A DNA stretch of 64,000 nucleotides, taken from Misgurnus anguillicaudatus (taxonomy: Eukaryota; Chordata; Actinopteri; Cypriniformes; Cobitidae). Shown in pieces: positions 46,501 through 57,300 of this stretch. The stretch lies in NCBI RefSeq assembly GCF_027580225.2, contig NC_073352.2, positions 4,714,501 to 4,778,500 on the forward strand, given 5' to 3'. The position numbers and the translations under genes are program-made. Each line of letters starts with the position of its first letter. The stretch's first letter is position 1. The notes beneath the pieces are model-generated. The model was not told the origin of the DNA. It did not search any database and worked only from the letters and a program-made list of their open reading frames with translations.

Positions 46501-49500
46501 CAGCTATACATACTACTAGTCCTGTATGAATGGATATAACGGTTTTATGGTGTGCTTCAGACTTATTCCTGTATAAAACATGAACAAATACATACAGTGA
46601 ACTAGTGTATTTTTATTATCTGAAAGACATTTGACAGTAATATTTATTTTTCCTAAGAGAAAACGAGCCACAAATCTAACACTGTACACTGAAACGGTAT
46701 TTTAGTTTTAGAATAATTTGAAAAATCTGTGGAATTCTGTGGGATGATTTTAAATGTTTTTAGAAGACATTAGAGAATTTAAGCTATTAAATATTAAAAA
46801 ATTGCATCTAAAATAATTACTTTTTAAGGCTTACAATTAAAATGAATACACCAAACCAATTAGTCCTCTGAATTAAACTGGACCAGCATGAACCAGATAA
46901 TGTGCATGTCAAGATAGAATTATAGTTTGTAGCCTATATAAAATGACATATATTATTGTTAATATATATATATATATTATAGCAGAATAAAAAAGCTTGT
47001 GTAAACGTTCTCATTATGAATTAAGCACGTATGAAGATAATTTCATCATTTTTACAACGCAATGTAAACTTTATATTAAACATAACAAGAGCATTCGTCT
47101 TGTAAACGGATTTGAAATTATGGATGTGCTGTGCTGACTGTCGCGTCACATAGACGACAGAGACAAGTAAGATCTGCGGTAAAACTCTGTGGTAAGTTTT
47201 ATTTCATTTCAAATATCAAACGGCTCTTATCATTAAAAACAATCACAGCAAACAGCACACGCAGGGTTTATGTACTTATCAATGATGCTGCTCACAAACG
47301 CGTGAGGCTATGTATGTGTACTTGTTGTCAATGACAGTACTGGTCACTCACAAACGCGCTCAAGCGCGGGGTATGTGTGCTTGTCAATCACGGGCATCAA
47401 CTCCGTTGAGTACTCCGCCAAAATCTGCGGGCGCGTATTCCGTTGAGACATGTCGTTGTTTTGTTTTATTAGTCTGAAATACTAACAAACAGCGGACATA
47501 CGGCTGCATGCTTTCATTTCTTTGCCGCTCTAAGTAAACAGTGGTTGCGTCACGCATGAGGTAACTTCCTGGTGTTTGCATTCAGAGCAGCGAAGAAGAA
47601 ATGAGTTTCGCTTTGCAGGTTAGCTATAACGGGCATAACTAGGTTTAGTAAGAAAATGGTATCGGATCGGTACATGGGTTCAAGCACTCGCCGATTCCGA
47701 TGCCAGAATTTTTTGTGGTATCGGCCGCATTTCCGATACTGGTATCGGAACAACTCTAGTTGGCAGTATAAGTGTTACCTTTAAGTGATTTTGTGACAGG
47801 CAGATGAGGGACATTGGCAGCTGCAGAAAAAGTGTGTACATCAGCACTGTTGTTTTTTGGACCTAAAGAAAGTGTAAAGTGACAGATTAGATAGACAAAA
47901 ACTTGCAGACTGGATGAGGAAAGGACAGACAGACGGACAGATTAGATAGACAGGTCTAGGGAGGGTGTATGGAAGAATGGAAAGGAGAATGTATGGATAA
48001 GAGGATGTATGAATGTATGGATGGACAGATAGAGAGTTGGTAGTATAAGTCTTACCTTTAAGTGATTTTGTGACAGGCAGATGAGGGACATTGGCAGCTG
48101 CAGAAAAAGTGTGTACATCAGCACTGTTGTCTTTTGGACCTAAAGAAAGTGTAAAATGACAGATTAGATAGACAAAAACTTGCAGACTGGATGAGGAAAG
48201 GACAGACAGACGGACAGATTAGATAGACAGGTCTAGGGAGGGTGTATGGAAGAATGGAAAGGAGAATGTATGGTTGGACAGATAGAGAGTTGGTAGTATA
48301 AGTGTTACCTTTAAGTGATTTTGTGACAGGCAGATGAGGGACATTGGCTGCTGCAGAAGAAGTGTGTACATCAGCACTAGAGTCTTCTGCTGTGAAATGG
48401 GTAATGTATGTGACTGGATCACAGGCACTTGTTCCTTGAGCAGGCATCTTGTAAAATAAAAATAAATGTTAAAAGGTCAAAATAACAATAAACATTATAT
48501 TTTTTATGCCCAATTTGTTAAACATGCTAAAACAAAATCCTTACTTTCAAGAATACCTAAATATGATGTCCTTCTAAAATTAAATTTGCTTTTGGACCAG
48601 TAATTCTCAATTCAGGAACCACTGTTGTCCACATTTTGCATGTTTTCCTTATTTAACACACCTGATTCAAAGCTTCATGAACTCCACTGGGTGTGTAGGA
48701 AAAGACAGACATACAAAATGTGGAGAGCAGTGAGAACCAAGGACTAGAGTCAATCTAAAAAATTTCAGGGGTGGCGAACATCAGTCCTGGAGTGCCGCCG
48801 TCATGCATAGTTTAGCTCCAACTCTAATCAAACACACCTGAACAGGCTGTTCACTAATGGATCACTATAAAGCTACAAGCAGGTAAGGTTTAATCAGGAT
48901 TGGAGTTAAACTCTGCAGGACTGCAGCTCTCCAGTACAAACATTCACCACCCCTACTCTATATTGTAAAACAACATGTATAATGTGCATAATGTGTGGTT
49001 TTTAAATCGCATGAAAGGTACAGCACTTTTGAATGTGGTTAAGGTCTACATGAGATTATAATAACAATATCAAATTGTTACAGTCATTCTGTTTATGTTT
49101 CTGTTGGTTATATTCCTATTTACATGCCATCCTTATTGATAATTCATTCTACACTAGTCAACATTTGAAAGGCATAAAAAAATTAATCAAAGTTGTCCAA
49201 AAACAAGAACAGGATTGAGAATTGGTTTAAAGACAACGTTTATGAAAGGTTTTGATCCACTTCCAATGTTGACTAGTATATTTAGCTGTTTTCCTATTTT
49301 CCTTTGTTTGATTTATTTCCACCATTGTGTTTTCTCAGTTTAGTTGTCTGGTATTGTCTGTGATTTTTTGTTACTAGTTTTTGGATTAAATTTGCTCATA
49401 GTGCTTATGGCTGTAGTAAACCACACAATGAATTATATTTTATTAAATGGTGTCTGTGGCTATATTAATTGTACAACAATGTGCTTCAAACAAGTGAGCA

Positions 49501-51085
49501 TACAATCGAACTGTTAACAGAGTGTAAGATCTTTACAGCATGAACTGAACTTTACATTTTAACAACAGTAGTTTAACATAGATCAAGTTTTTACATATAT
49601 GCTTATTTATTTAAATCATACTAAATAAAGAGTTAACTTAAATCGTAATATAGAAATGCATATTCACTTTAGGTGAAAGTGAAGTTTACATGCAAAAGAA
49701 CATACCTTTGGGGGTGGAGCAATGACATTTTCCAAGTAAGGAAAAGGGGGATTTGTCAGGCGGGTAGATTTTGGAGGTGAAGCAAGTGCTGAAACTGGTA
49801 AAGTGAGCTTATGAGTTATTGTGGGAAACAACATAGATGTATCAATGCAAATGACATCAAAGGTTTTTGTCACTGTTACAAAATGTGATGCTTAATAATT
49901 AATTAGATGGTTGTGTACATTTGGTAAATCTAGAAAAGACAGCTGTTATTCATTAACAAAATAGATTATACATAATTACCTTTAGTTTTCTCCAGGATTC
50001 TCTTTTTAATTGGTGGCTGGAAGGTGAGAGAGGGTTCTTCTGAGAGATCCACTGGAGTAAGGATTAAAGTTACAACATTCTCTTCGTCAATGCTGGCCCT
50101 GGGATTATCCTCTTTATGGAAGGCTGTGGTATCAACTCCAGCACTGACAACACAATCTTCCTCACTGGAGAACATGCTTTGGCTGCTTTCAACTTCACTG
50201 TCCTGGGCAGAATATTTAACTGTAAAATAAGTAGCACAAAAGCAGTCAGATCGATGGCTGAATAAATGTCTATTTCTACAGTCAAAAAAGCCTTATACTG
50301 ACATAGCCTGAAAGGCTGCTCTGTTAGAAAGGACCCATTCCAAATGTTTAGCTAAAAGGTATGGTCAGAACTAACATAAAATATCTTTAACAGTACAGTT
50401 ACCTTTTAGAAGACTTGAGAAAATATTCTTAATGGTTTCAATGGACAACTTCTCCTCTGGGGATGAAAAGGAACTATCAGTTATCACGTCAGTTGTAAAA
50501 GACCCTGACATATTCCTCTTCCCCAAGAGCAGAACAGGATATCTTCCCAAAGCCTGCATTTTGTGCATCTGTAATCACAAGAGAAAAACATTAGTTGGAC
50601 ACTAATAGTAAAATACTAAATGTAAAATCATAAACCTATTTAAATAGTAATAAAATGTTTACTACAATTAATAAGCCAGTTTAAATTAAATATAATGCTA
50701 AAAGATACATAATCAGTGGAAGACAGGAAAGATTTCTGGAATCTTTTAAAAACAAACAGTGGTTACTTACTTCACATTTCAGCTTTATCTGAGGCCAAAC
50801 ACACATGCTAACATATAGACACACATATACACATGCAGATACAATAAAGGGCAACTTCAACATTGGAATGTATTAATGACTTACCAGAACATTCGCTGAA
50901 TTTACAAGTTTACAGAAATTATTTGCTACTTTCATATTTTTGACCCATTTCTCATTTATTTTTTGTTTGGCTACTTGTAGAGCTTTTTTCATTTCTTGTT
51001 TTTGTCCGCAGTGTTTGCAAGTTTTGCAAGCCACAGAAATGTGAACATTGCATGATTTACACTTTTTGAATGTTGATCCAGGCAT
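43533..51085 (-). CDS. Zinc-ribbon accessory gene of the giant transposon (14 coding exons, about 555 aa)
   Basis: Exons: 51085-50885, 50568-50403, 50219-49980, 49872-49706, 48447-48309, five 84-nt repeats (48139-48056, 47862-47779, 46215-46132, 45938-45855, 45673-45590), 45408-45293, 44132-44016, 43876-43833 and 43590-43533. Phases agree throughout if exon 45408 uses the donor after CTGAAT (the stronger-looking site at 45307 would shift the frame). The N-terminus is MPGSTFKKCKSCNVHI and CKTCKHCGQKQEM, a four-cysteine-pair zinc ribbon, then a basic helix. Exon 2 has LGRYPVLLLGKR, exon 3 is acidic/Ser-rich, and the C-terminus is VRWQPCSG plus CGVKWKDTWEPYELF. I do not recognise a named family. 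A non-coding first exon ends at 51582 (CGGTACAG|GTAAGC). Its place facing the KDZ gene suggests a DNA-binding or regulatory partner; that is inference. Confidence 0.65.
44569..45261. mobile_element. TTAA-flanked element carrying an exon-like segment
   Basis: TTAA at 44565-44568 and 45262-45265. The ends are AGGTATAGCGGAAGATTT and (inward from the right) AGGTATAGCTGGAGATTT. Within it a plus-strand ATG frame is related to the one in the TTAA element at 8230-9621. It lies in an intron of the accessory gene. Confidence 0.85.
44788..44948 (+). CDS. Captured-exon-like frame with the KTRVxMG..F.RWRELK segment
   Basis: From ATG 44788: MFEGHKRKSVYELYDKKRK, then KERKKTRVLMGDYFTRWREL and a stop after RSFY. 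Compared with 8555-8716, the shared positions are K-K/R-T, MG, F, R-x-L and G. The usual downstream acidic helix (ELAxFLLD) is missing here, so the segment is truncated. Its function is unknown to me. Confidence 0.4.
45293..48447 (-). repeat. Exon-intron tandem array, unit about 253-283 bp
   Basis: Seven related exons are spaced 283, 265, 277, 265 (after removing the hAT element), 277 and 253 bp apart. Each unit carries an exon starting GTCCAAAAGACAACAGTGC and ending CACTTAAAG, plus an intron made of GGATGTATGGA/GACAGATTAGAT low-complexity repeats. Each inner exon is exactly 84 nt, phase 1 to phase 1, and encodes 28 residues including NSADVHTFSAAANVPHLPV. Confidence 0.9.
46385..47758. mobile_element. 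Non-autonomous hAT element with exact 8-bp duplication, inside the exon array
   Basis: The ends TAGAGATGTTCCGATACCA and TGGTATCGGAACAACTCTA are inverted with one mismatch. GTTGGCAG flanks both sides (46377-46384 and 47759-47766). CGATACC/GGTATCGG words recur subterminally. The element lies in an intron of the array unit, so no exon is broken. Confidence 0.9.
48450..49705. other. Intron of the accessory gene with two short MITEs
   Basis: 48600-48712 has the pair CCACATTTTGCATG / ACAAAATGTGG with ACACACCTGATTCA inside. 48767-48953 has AGGGGTGGCGAACATCAGTC at the left and CACCACCCCT at the right around TTTAGCTCCAACTCTAATCA. Both are common short fish TIR elements. The rest is AT-rich. Confidence 0.5.
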
Positions 51086-51554
51086 CCTGTGACACACGCA
51101 TGTGAATACCTGTAAAAAATGATTCAATGCAATGTTATATAGGTTTGCTTCTACAAAATAGCATAGATCAATACAATTTTCATGGTTAACGTTGCTGGTG
51201 TGGTGTTGTGTTAGAGTTAAAATTAAACATGTTAAAGCTGGTCCAAGCCGTTTTAAGATAGTAATGAGCAAAAAGGCCGGTCTAAGTTAATTAGGAAATG
51301 GGTTAAGTGAGCTTTTTCAAGTGTAATATGAACTGGTGGATTAAATATCTTACATTTACACAGTACAGTACTTAGTGTAAGGGATAACATTAGCATATGC
51401 CGCAGACACTTTAATACATTATAAAATTTGAACGTTTTTCGCGTAAAACGAGAAACTACACGTGAAGACCATGCAACTATACACACACTAAAATTATATT
51501 TTACTTTGAATACAATATCAGCTAACAAATAATATAAATAAGGAAACTGTTGGT

Positions 51555-51578
51555 TGGATGGATGGATGGATGGATGGC
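51555..51578. repeat. (GGAT)n microsatellite
   Basis: Six GGAT units lie directly beside the first exon's donor in the accessory gene. Confidence 0.85.
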
Positions 51579-51581
51579 TTA

Positions 51582-51670
51582 CCTGTACCGCTATATTTCT
51601 TTGCACACAGTGCGCGGGAGATGCAAAAGGCGTGACCGGAAGTGGTCCAAGCAAAGCGAAAAAAAAAAAT
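51582..51670 (-). promoter_or_regulatory. Possible promoter and non-coding first exon of the accessory gene
   Basis: The minus strand reads GACCACTTCCGGTCACGCC, a GC-rich patch with an ETS-like CTTCCGG site, then ends at CGGTACAG|GTAAGC. Position relative to the right end mirrors the first exon of the KDZ gene at the left end. Confidence 0.45.
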
Positions 51671-52338
51671 GCGTACCTGATAACATAGCATGTTAAATAT
51701 TATACAACCCCCCCAAAATACATGCAGATGTTTCTACTAAACACCCATAACGAAATATGAGCCAAATGCCATTGCTTTTGATAAGTCTAGGCTAACTATA
51801 TATAGTTTATTTCGTTTTAGTTATTAAAGCATATGCTAATTATAATATTTTTTTTTTATAGATTTTTACTATATTTTATTTCATTTTTTTATTATTACGC
51901 GTCCTCTGAAATACGTCACGTGATTGGTCGCGACATACACCCTTAACCAACCATGATTTTACCCGTTTTTATCTATCTATTTTCCTTTCTCTTCCCTTAT
52001 TATTTTTTTTAATGTATGTTATTCCTTGTGTTATTGCATATGACAATAATGTATGCCTAACTTACTTATGTTCTGTAAAAAACATGATTTTACTACAAGT
52101 GATTATTAAAAAATTATGCTACAACGCGAGAGTGTGACACTATGTCATGCGTCCTGAAAGAATCATTTTTGTATTGTTTTGCAAAGCGTTAAAATCGTGA
52201 TAAGGAGAATTATTTCAACACATCTCAAATAAAAACAACGGAAAAGCACAGACACCAGAAATGTTTTTTATTGGGTATAAAATGATTAGCAACAGAGGCA
52301 CATTGCCCATGACTTTTTGAATGCTTTTGTTTAATTGG
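51671..52338. other. No gene seen
   Basis: AT-rich sequence between the accessory gene's promoter and a small foldback repeat. Confidence 0.3.
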
Positions 52339-52588
52339 TGACCTACGTGCCATTCTTCCCGGACCCGTCCTGGCCAGGATTTCGGTGCGTCTTCCGGAAG
52401 TCGTATTTTTTGACCGCATACGCCATTTAGTTAAAAAAATAAGACATACCATCGTAGTTTTATTCTTACCTTAAAATGTAACGGTTGGTTTTAATAATAC
52501 TAATAATCCTCTAAGACGTATGAGGTCGACAAATACGATTTCCGGAAGACGAACCCGAAATCCTGGCCAGGCACGTATGGTCACCCCT
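52339..52588. mobile_element. Short inverted-repeat element
   Basis: The arms are GGTGACCTACGTGCC ... GGAAGTCGTATTTTT and the reverse-complement match around ACGATTTCCGGAAGACG ... CACGTATGGTCACC. Arms of about 45-80 bp surround an AT-rich centre. Confidence 0.55.
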
Positions 52589-53019
52589 GACACCTTTTGT
52601 AAGTAAAACTGGTGCTCTTACAGTTTATTGGCGTGTGTTGCAACTTCTTGCACTCAGTAAATGCACAATTGTTCATAAGAATAAAGGGATTTGCAGCATT
52701 TAAACTCGTAAGGTGTGTAGGCAATTTAGTCCAAAACCGAAATCATATAATGTCCGAGTATGCCAGTAACTTAACGTTAGAGGCGGCATGTCTGTAATCC
52801 ATAATTTGGGCTGCCAACTCGCGTACGTGTCCAAAAACTGCTGTTTTGCGATAACAGCTTTTCCCAGAAGAGAACACTTTTTATTTCCTTCAGCGTACAT
52901 TATGATTTTAAAGGTTCAGACAAAAAAATTGAACAGGGGGCTTACAGTAACTCCAGCAGAGAACTTTCCTTCCTGCATAGCGGGGCGGTAACAACATGCG
53001 GCTGAGACTGACGTCATCT

Positions 53020-53202
53020 CACGTTCTCTATACGTAAGCATTTTTACGTAATTAATGTGAAAAAACGTAGGAATTTTACGTTTTTGAAGCCTTAAAACGT
53101 GCATATTATACGTATAGGCATCTATTTAAACGTCTCACGCATACGTTTGCAATAGACATATTTTACGTACAAATAGATACGTATTTGCATGAGATCACGT
53201 TG
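53020..53202. repeat. Right inverted end and subterminal ACGTA repeats
   Basis: ACGTA/ACGT words recur about every 15-20 bp (ATACGTAAGC, TTTACGTAATT, TATACGTATAGG, TTTTACGTAC, GATACGTATTTG). The outermost 50 bp read inward match 27558-27583 of the left end. Confidence 0.7.
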
Positions 53203-53586
53203 CATTATTAATGTAGTCAATTGATATTATCTGGTAAATTACATATATAACGTTACTCTGGACAGAATAACTTTTGGTTAGCGTTTTATTTGTCCTGACA
53301 CGTTTCCATAGAACAGCTGAGTAAAAAGTGCCTCAAAAGTCAACTCAAAGCTGACAGTTTTCAACTCAGATAAAACTACCAAACGTGAAATAACGTTAAA
53401 CAGCTGACGTTTTTAAAACGCTGTGTTTTTCTTTATGAGCTTGACTGACTGTTAACTTACTCCACCAACCTCCTCCAAACTAATTTTTACTACAAGTCAT
53501 TGCAATGGCATATTGTAAACAAAAATAGTCTATCTAGTGAAGATATATCACGTATAAAGCGAACATAAATAAATAATAGAACTTAC

Positions 53587-53666
53587 TTTAATAACGTGGT
53601 GTCCGTCTGAGAGAGTTCTTCTGACTGACTGACTGCTGCTGAGTCTTCATTTTGGCGCCCAAAACA
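53587..53666 (-). promoter_or_regulatory. E2F-like promoter and possible first exon
   Basis: The plus strand has TTTTGGCGCCCAAAAC, containing the E2F core TTTGGCGC. Directly downstream on the minus strand is an ATG (53650) and then a donor TTATTAAA|GTAAGT. The ATG frame meets TAA just before the donor, so it is an upstream ORF or the exon is non-coding. It may be the first exon of the minus-strand gene with exons at 27086-23146, with the giant transposon in between. Confidence 0.4.
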
Positions 53667-54184
53667 AACGATCTTTATTATTCTTTTATGGCAATCGACG
53701 TCCTTCTCATCGAGCTATACTGCCCCTGCTGCTCAGGAGGTGCCGTTTTGTGTGCAAACCCAATTTTATGGCTTTAAGTATTCAATTCAATCAATTTTAA
53801 TCAATGTGAGAATAATGTGTTCATTTTACATTCAAACAAAACATTTTCATCCTAATCAATTAAATTATGTTTACACAAGGAATATAAATATTTTGTGTTG
53901 CATATAGATGTTTATTTTATTTAAATTCAAAGACCCACTGAGTCCATTTTTTTCAGTGTATTGACTGCTAGCTATCATCTGCTCTGGGTAGGTAACACCA
54001 AACCATAACGGTATTTTTTAAAACTGACACTGAGTGTTAATAGCCTGACTAACACCAGACCAGTCTCAGAACGAAACGTGGTCTGGGAACCTATGCTCAT
54101 TTTCTCGTATTTGAGGCGTCGTTTACGAATGCCCAGAGCCGTTTATTGGGTGCTACGAATGTCTATCAAATGCGCACAAACACA

Positions 54185-54300
54185 CACATAAATGCCCCAA
54201 CTGCCCTGTCTGCCCCAAATGCCCCATCTTCCCCAACTGCCCCAAATGCCCTAACTAACCCATCTGCCCCAACTAACTCAACTGCTCCAACTGCAGCTCC
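54185..54300 (+). repeat. Minisatellite of CCCCAACTGC / CCCCAAATGC units
   Basis: Nine to ten degenerate units of 9-12 bp. The open frame through it (NAPTALSAPNAPSSPTAPN) is repeat-derived. Confidence 0.75.
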
Positions 54301-54308
54301 ATCTATAT

Positions 54309-57300
54309 GGAAGCATATGGGTAGCTAAATTCAATTTAGAATGTAATACGCAATATGACAATGCAATATGTAAAATGACAATGCATTTCTGTATTTAAGT
54401 TTACATTTTCCATGCTTTTATGTGCAATCCTTGGTGCAAAATAGAAATGAAAATGTAATACTTTAATTTACATTTTCCATTTTCTACAGCCCTGTTTTAA
54501 ATACATATTTTAATGCTTTAGAAGTTGCAAAATTAAAATGGAAATGTATTACCCGAACTGATATAATGTGTTTCACATTGTCAAGCAAAAACTGTAGCAA
54601 AATTATCATTTAAATGTAAATTTCCCTAAATGCATTTACATTTACGGGTGGGAAACTTGGGATTGCATTTTCATTTACATAGCATGCAATGGATGTAGCA
54701 AAATTAAATTGGAAATGTATTAGCTGGATTGATTAGATGTGCTTTACATGGTCAAGCAAAAACTGTAGCAAAATGATCGTTTAAATGTAATTTTCTCTAA
54801 ATGCATTTACATTTACGGGTGGGAAACATGGGATTGCATTTTCATTTACATAGCGCGCAACGGATGTAGCAAAATTCAATTGAAAATGCATTCCGAGTTG
54901 ACCACGCCCCCGCCCTGTGAATCACTTCGTGATTCTCTCACGTGGGAAACATGGCGGCAGCAGGGCTGATGATCGAGAGTGTTATATTCGCTGACCGATT
55001 AAGTGAAGCATAAACAGAGAAATATTAGTGTTTATGGAGATTATTACGTGTCTGTAGGTGACAGAACCACAGCGTTGTTTGATCCTCTCACCGAATTGTC
55101 TGCATTATCAGACGCTAGTTCACCTCGCACTGTCCTGTGGCTGCCTTTCGTGCCTTCGCATTCAAGTAGCGGAGCGGCAATCGGGAGAGTCGGGACTTTT
55201 CCCGGTGGACCGGCAGTTTTGAGGCTGCGAACGCCGGTCTGATAATAGTTATACATTGCGAGTTAGCAACACAATCTGGCAGCCTGATGTGCGGCCGATT
55301 CCCGGTCAAACTGTGCAGCCTTTCTGCTCAACACAGTAAAGTGCTCAACCCGTTCGGCAGGTCCAACATGTCTAGGATTTACAAAATACGGGGATCAATG
55401 AACGACCCCTCAACAAATGGCATAGCCTGTTGGCCTTTGATGTGTTTATTGCAGTATGTATGCGGTTAGATTTGTCAAGCAGCCGCCTTGTGCTTTCACA
55501 CTCCGTTTGCAGTGCGCTGCAGCTGCTGACCGCTGCTTTTGACTATAAAAATATCGTGTGATTGACACTTCCTGCGGAAAAGCGCAAAAACAATATAACA
55601 TCATCATTTTTTTCACAAAACAATATACTTTAGATATTATTTGATAGACTAGTAAGTGTGGATTAATGATGTTTAAAATCTCTAGCATGGTGGTCAGGAA
55701 ATTAATGGATCAAATCAGCAGATTTGCAAATGATTATTTATCTCCACATATATCATTAATAAAAATTAGCAGTGTAACTTTGCAGTATACCACATTATAT
55801 TTCCTACGTATATATGATTTCCATATTATAGACGAGAGTATTCAACGGCAATAAACGTCTCATATGGCAATAAATATCTTCACAACATTATTGTTTTTAA
55901 AACGTTGAAAAAATTATTTTCAAAGTTATTCAGAGATGCACACATTATTCCGCATATGATTTGAATATTAGACTTAACATAACAGCATCATGAAATGAAT
56001 AAACAGAGAAGGAAGCAGGATTGATATAAATTGTATTATTATAAAACAATAAGCAATATTACTGAAATAAACTCTTAAGGTAAATGCGCCAAACACGCTT
56101 TTAACCACACTAACAGGTCAAAATAAGCAATGACAGTGGAAAAACATTATCTCTCAACACTTTATATGACAAATAATATATTTAAAGGAAATATTCTTAC
56201 AGTATTCAAAGATGCACACATAATTCCATTTATTACTCCCTGTTGTCTCTGGCCTCGCTCTGTTAATATTGACAGGTGCGCATCCCTGTCTTCCAAACAG
56301 GTATCATTTTGTATAGTTAATCCTTAAAATTAGCCATGATTTTATTATTGTGAAAAAATTTGATTACGGTTTGTATTACTCTTGGTTTTTTTTTTTACCA
56401 CCGAGGGCCTACAGATGTTTCTTCCGCGAACATTTCATCACAGTTCAAATAAACCCTGATTGTTACATGTATGTATTTATACGTTGAAAACATTGTCCAA
56501 ATCTTTTTTAATTATTTTAAAATACAGAAAACAGCGTTAAAACCCCTCACGGAGTGAAAAAAGGTAGACAGACTGAACTTCGACATAAATACCTTTTGAC
56601 ATGTTTTGTGAAGAAGAAGAACCGTTCCGGTAAAATTCTGGGCTGCGTTTCCCGATAACGTTCTCCCTTAGCGCGCTACGAAGACTCTTAAGTTAAACCT
56701 TAACTACAGGTTTACCTTTTCTAGGCGTGTTTCCCGAACTGTACCTTAGAGGGTTTCTTAAGGTATACTTTCTTACGTACGACGTTACCAGCTGCTGTCC
56801 ATGGCGATGGTGCTGAATAGGTTGATATCGATTGCTCGACAATCAATTGTTCACTTTATGTAATAGGTACTTCGCTGCGTTATGAGAGAGCGGTGTTATT
56901 TATTAAAGAAACATTTCAGAAATAGTTCAAGTTACATTTATTGGGAATATCTGGTAAAAATATTTCAAATTGCAAACAACTAAATATAAACCTTGAATAT
57001 TTTATTTTATATCAAATCCATGCAAAACTCGCAACTTCATGTCCAAAAGTATAATGCATAAACTGCTTCAATGCATCCATTATTCCTTCACCTTAAAGGA
57101 TAATTTATATTAGGGGTTCCCAATAAATGCGTTGCACAGGGAAATAAGGTGGGTCGTGCAAGTCACCTGGCTTGGCATTACACTTAAAATGTAGAAAAAC
57201 AAATTGTTGTTCATTAGTTCACGCGTTTATGTGTTTGGACACTGCGCAAGCAGCGCGTTTACAATGCGGATAACGCTTAATGGGCGCATTTCTGGAGCCG

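Larger units (their letters stand above)
27437..53202. mobile_element. Giant KDZ-type DNA transposon (about 25.8 kb) with two convergent genes
   Basis: The left end is CAGCCTGATCTCACACACAA. The right end read inward is CAACGTGATCTCATGCAAAT. Both fit CA(A/G)C-N3-ATCTCA. The flanks are CATTATT at 27430-27436 and CATTATT at 53203-53209, an exact 7-bp duplication. Both ends have about 165-180 bp full of ACGTA words in both orientations. Inside are a KDZ transposase gene (plus) and a zinc-ribbon accessory gene (minus). Each starts near one end with a non-coding first exon, and the two point toward each other. Younger elements nested inside enlarge the unit. What is seen: ends, duplication and gene layout. 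What is inferred: that the unit moved as one piece. Confidence 0.75.

Noticed and set aside
45000..48450. CRISPR-like array
   Set aside because: The regular spacing comes from tandem exon-intron duplication in a eukaryotic gene. There are no unique spacers or cas genes.
55003..55242. MKHKQRNISVYGDYY open frame as a host gene
   Set aside because: The same frame occurs in both arms of the foldback element and has no recognised domain. More likely part of the repeat.
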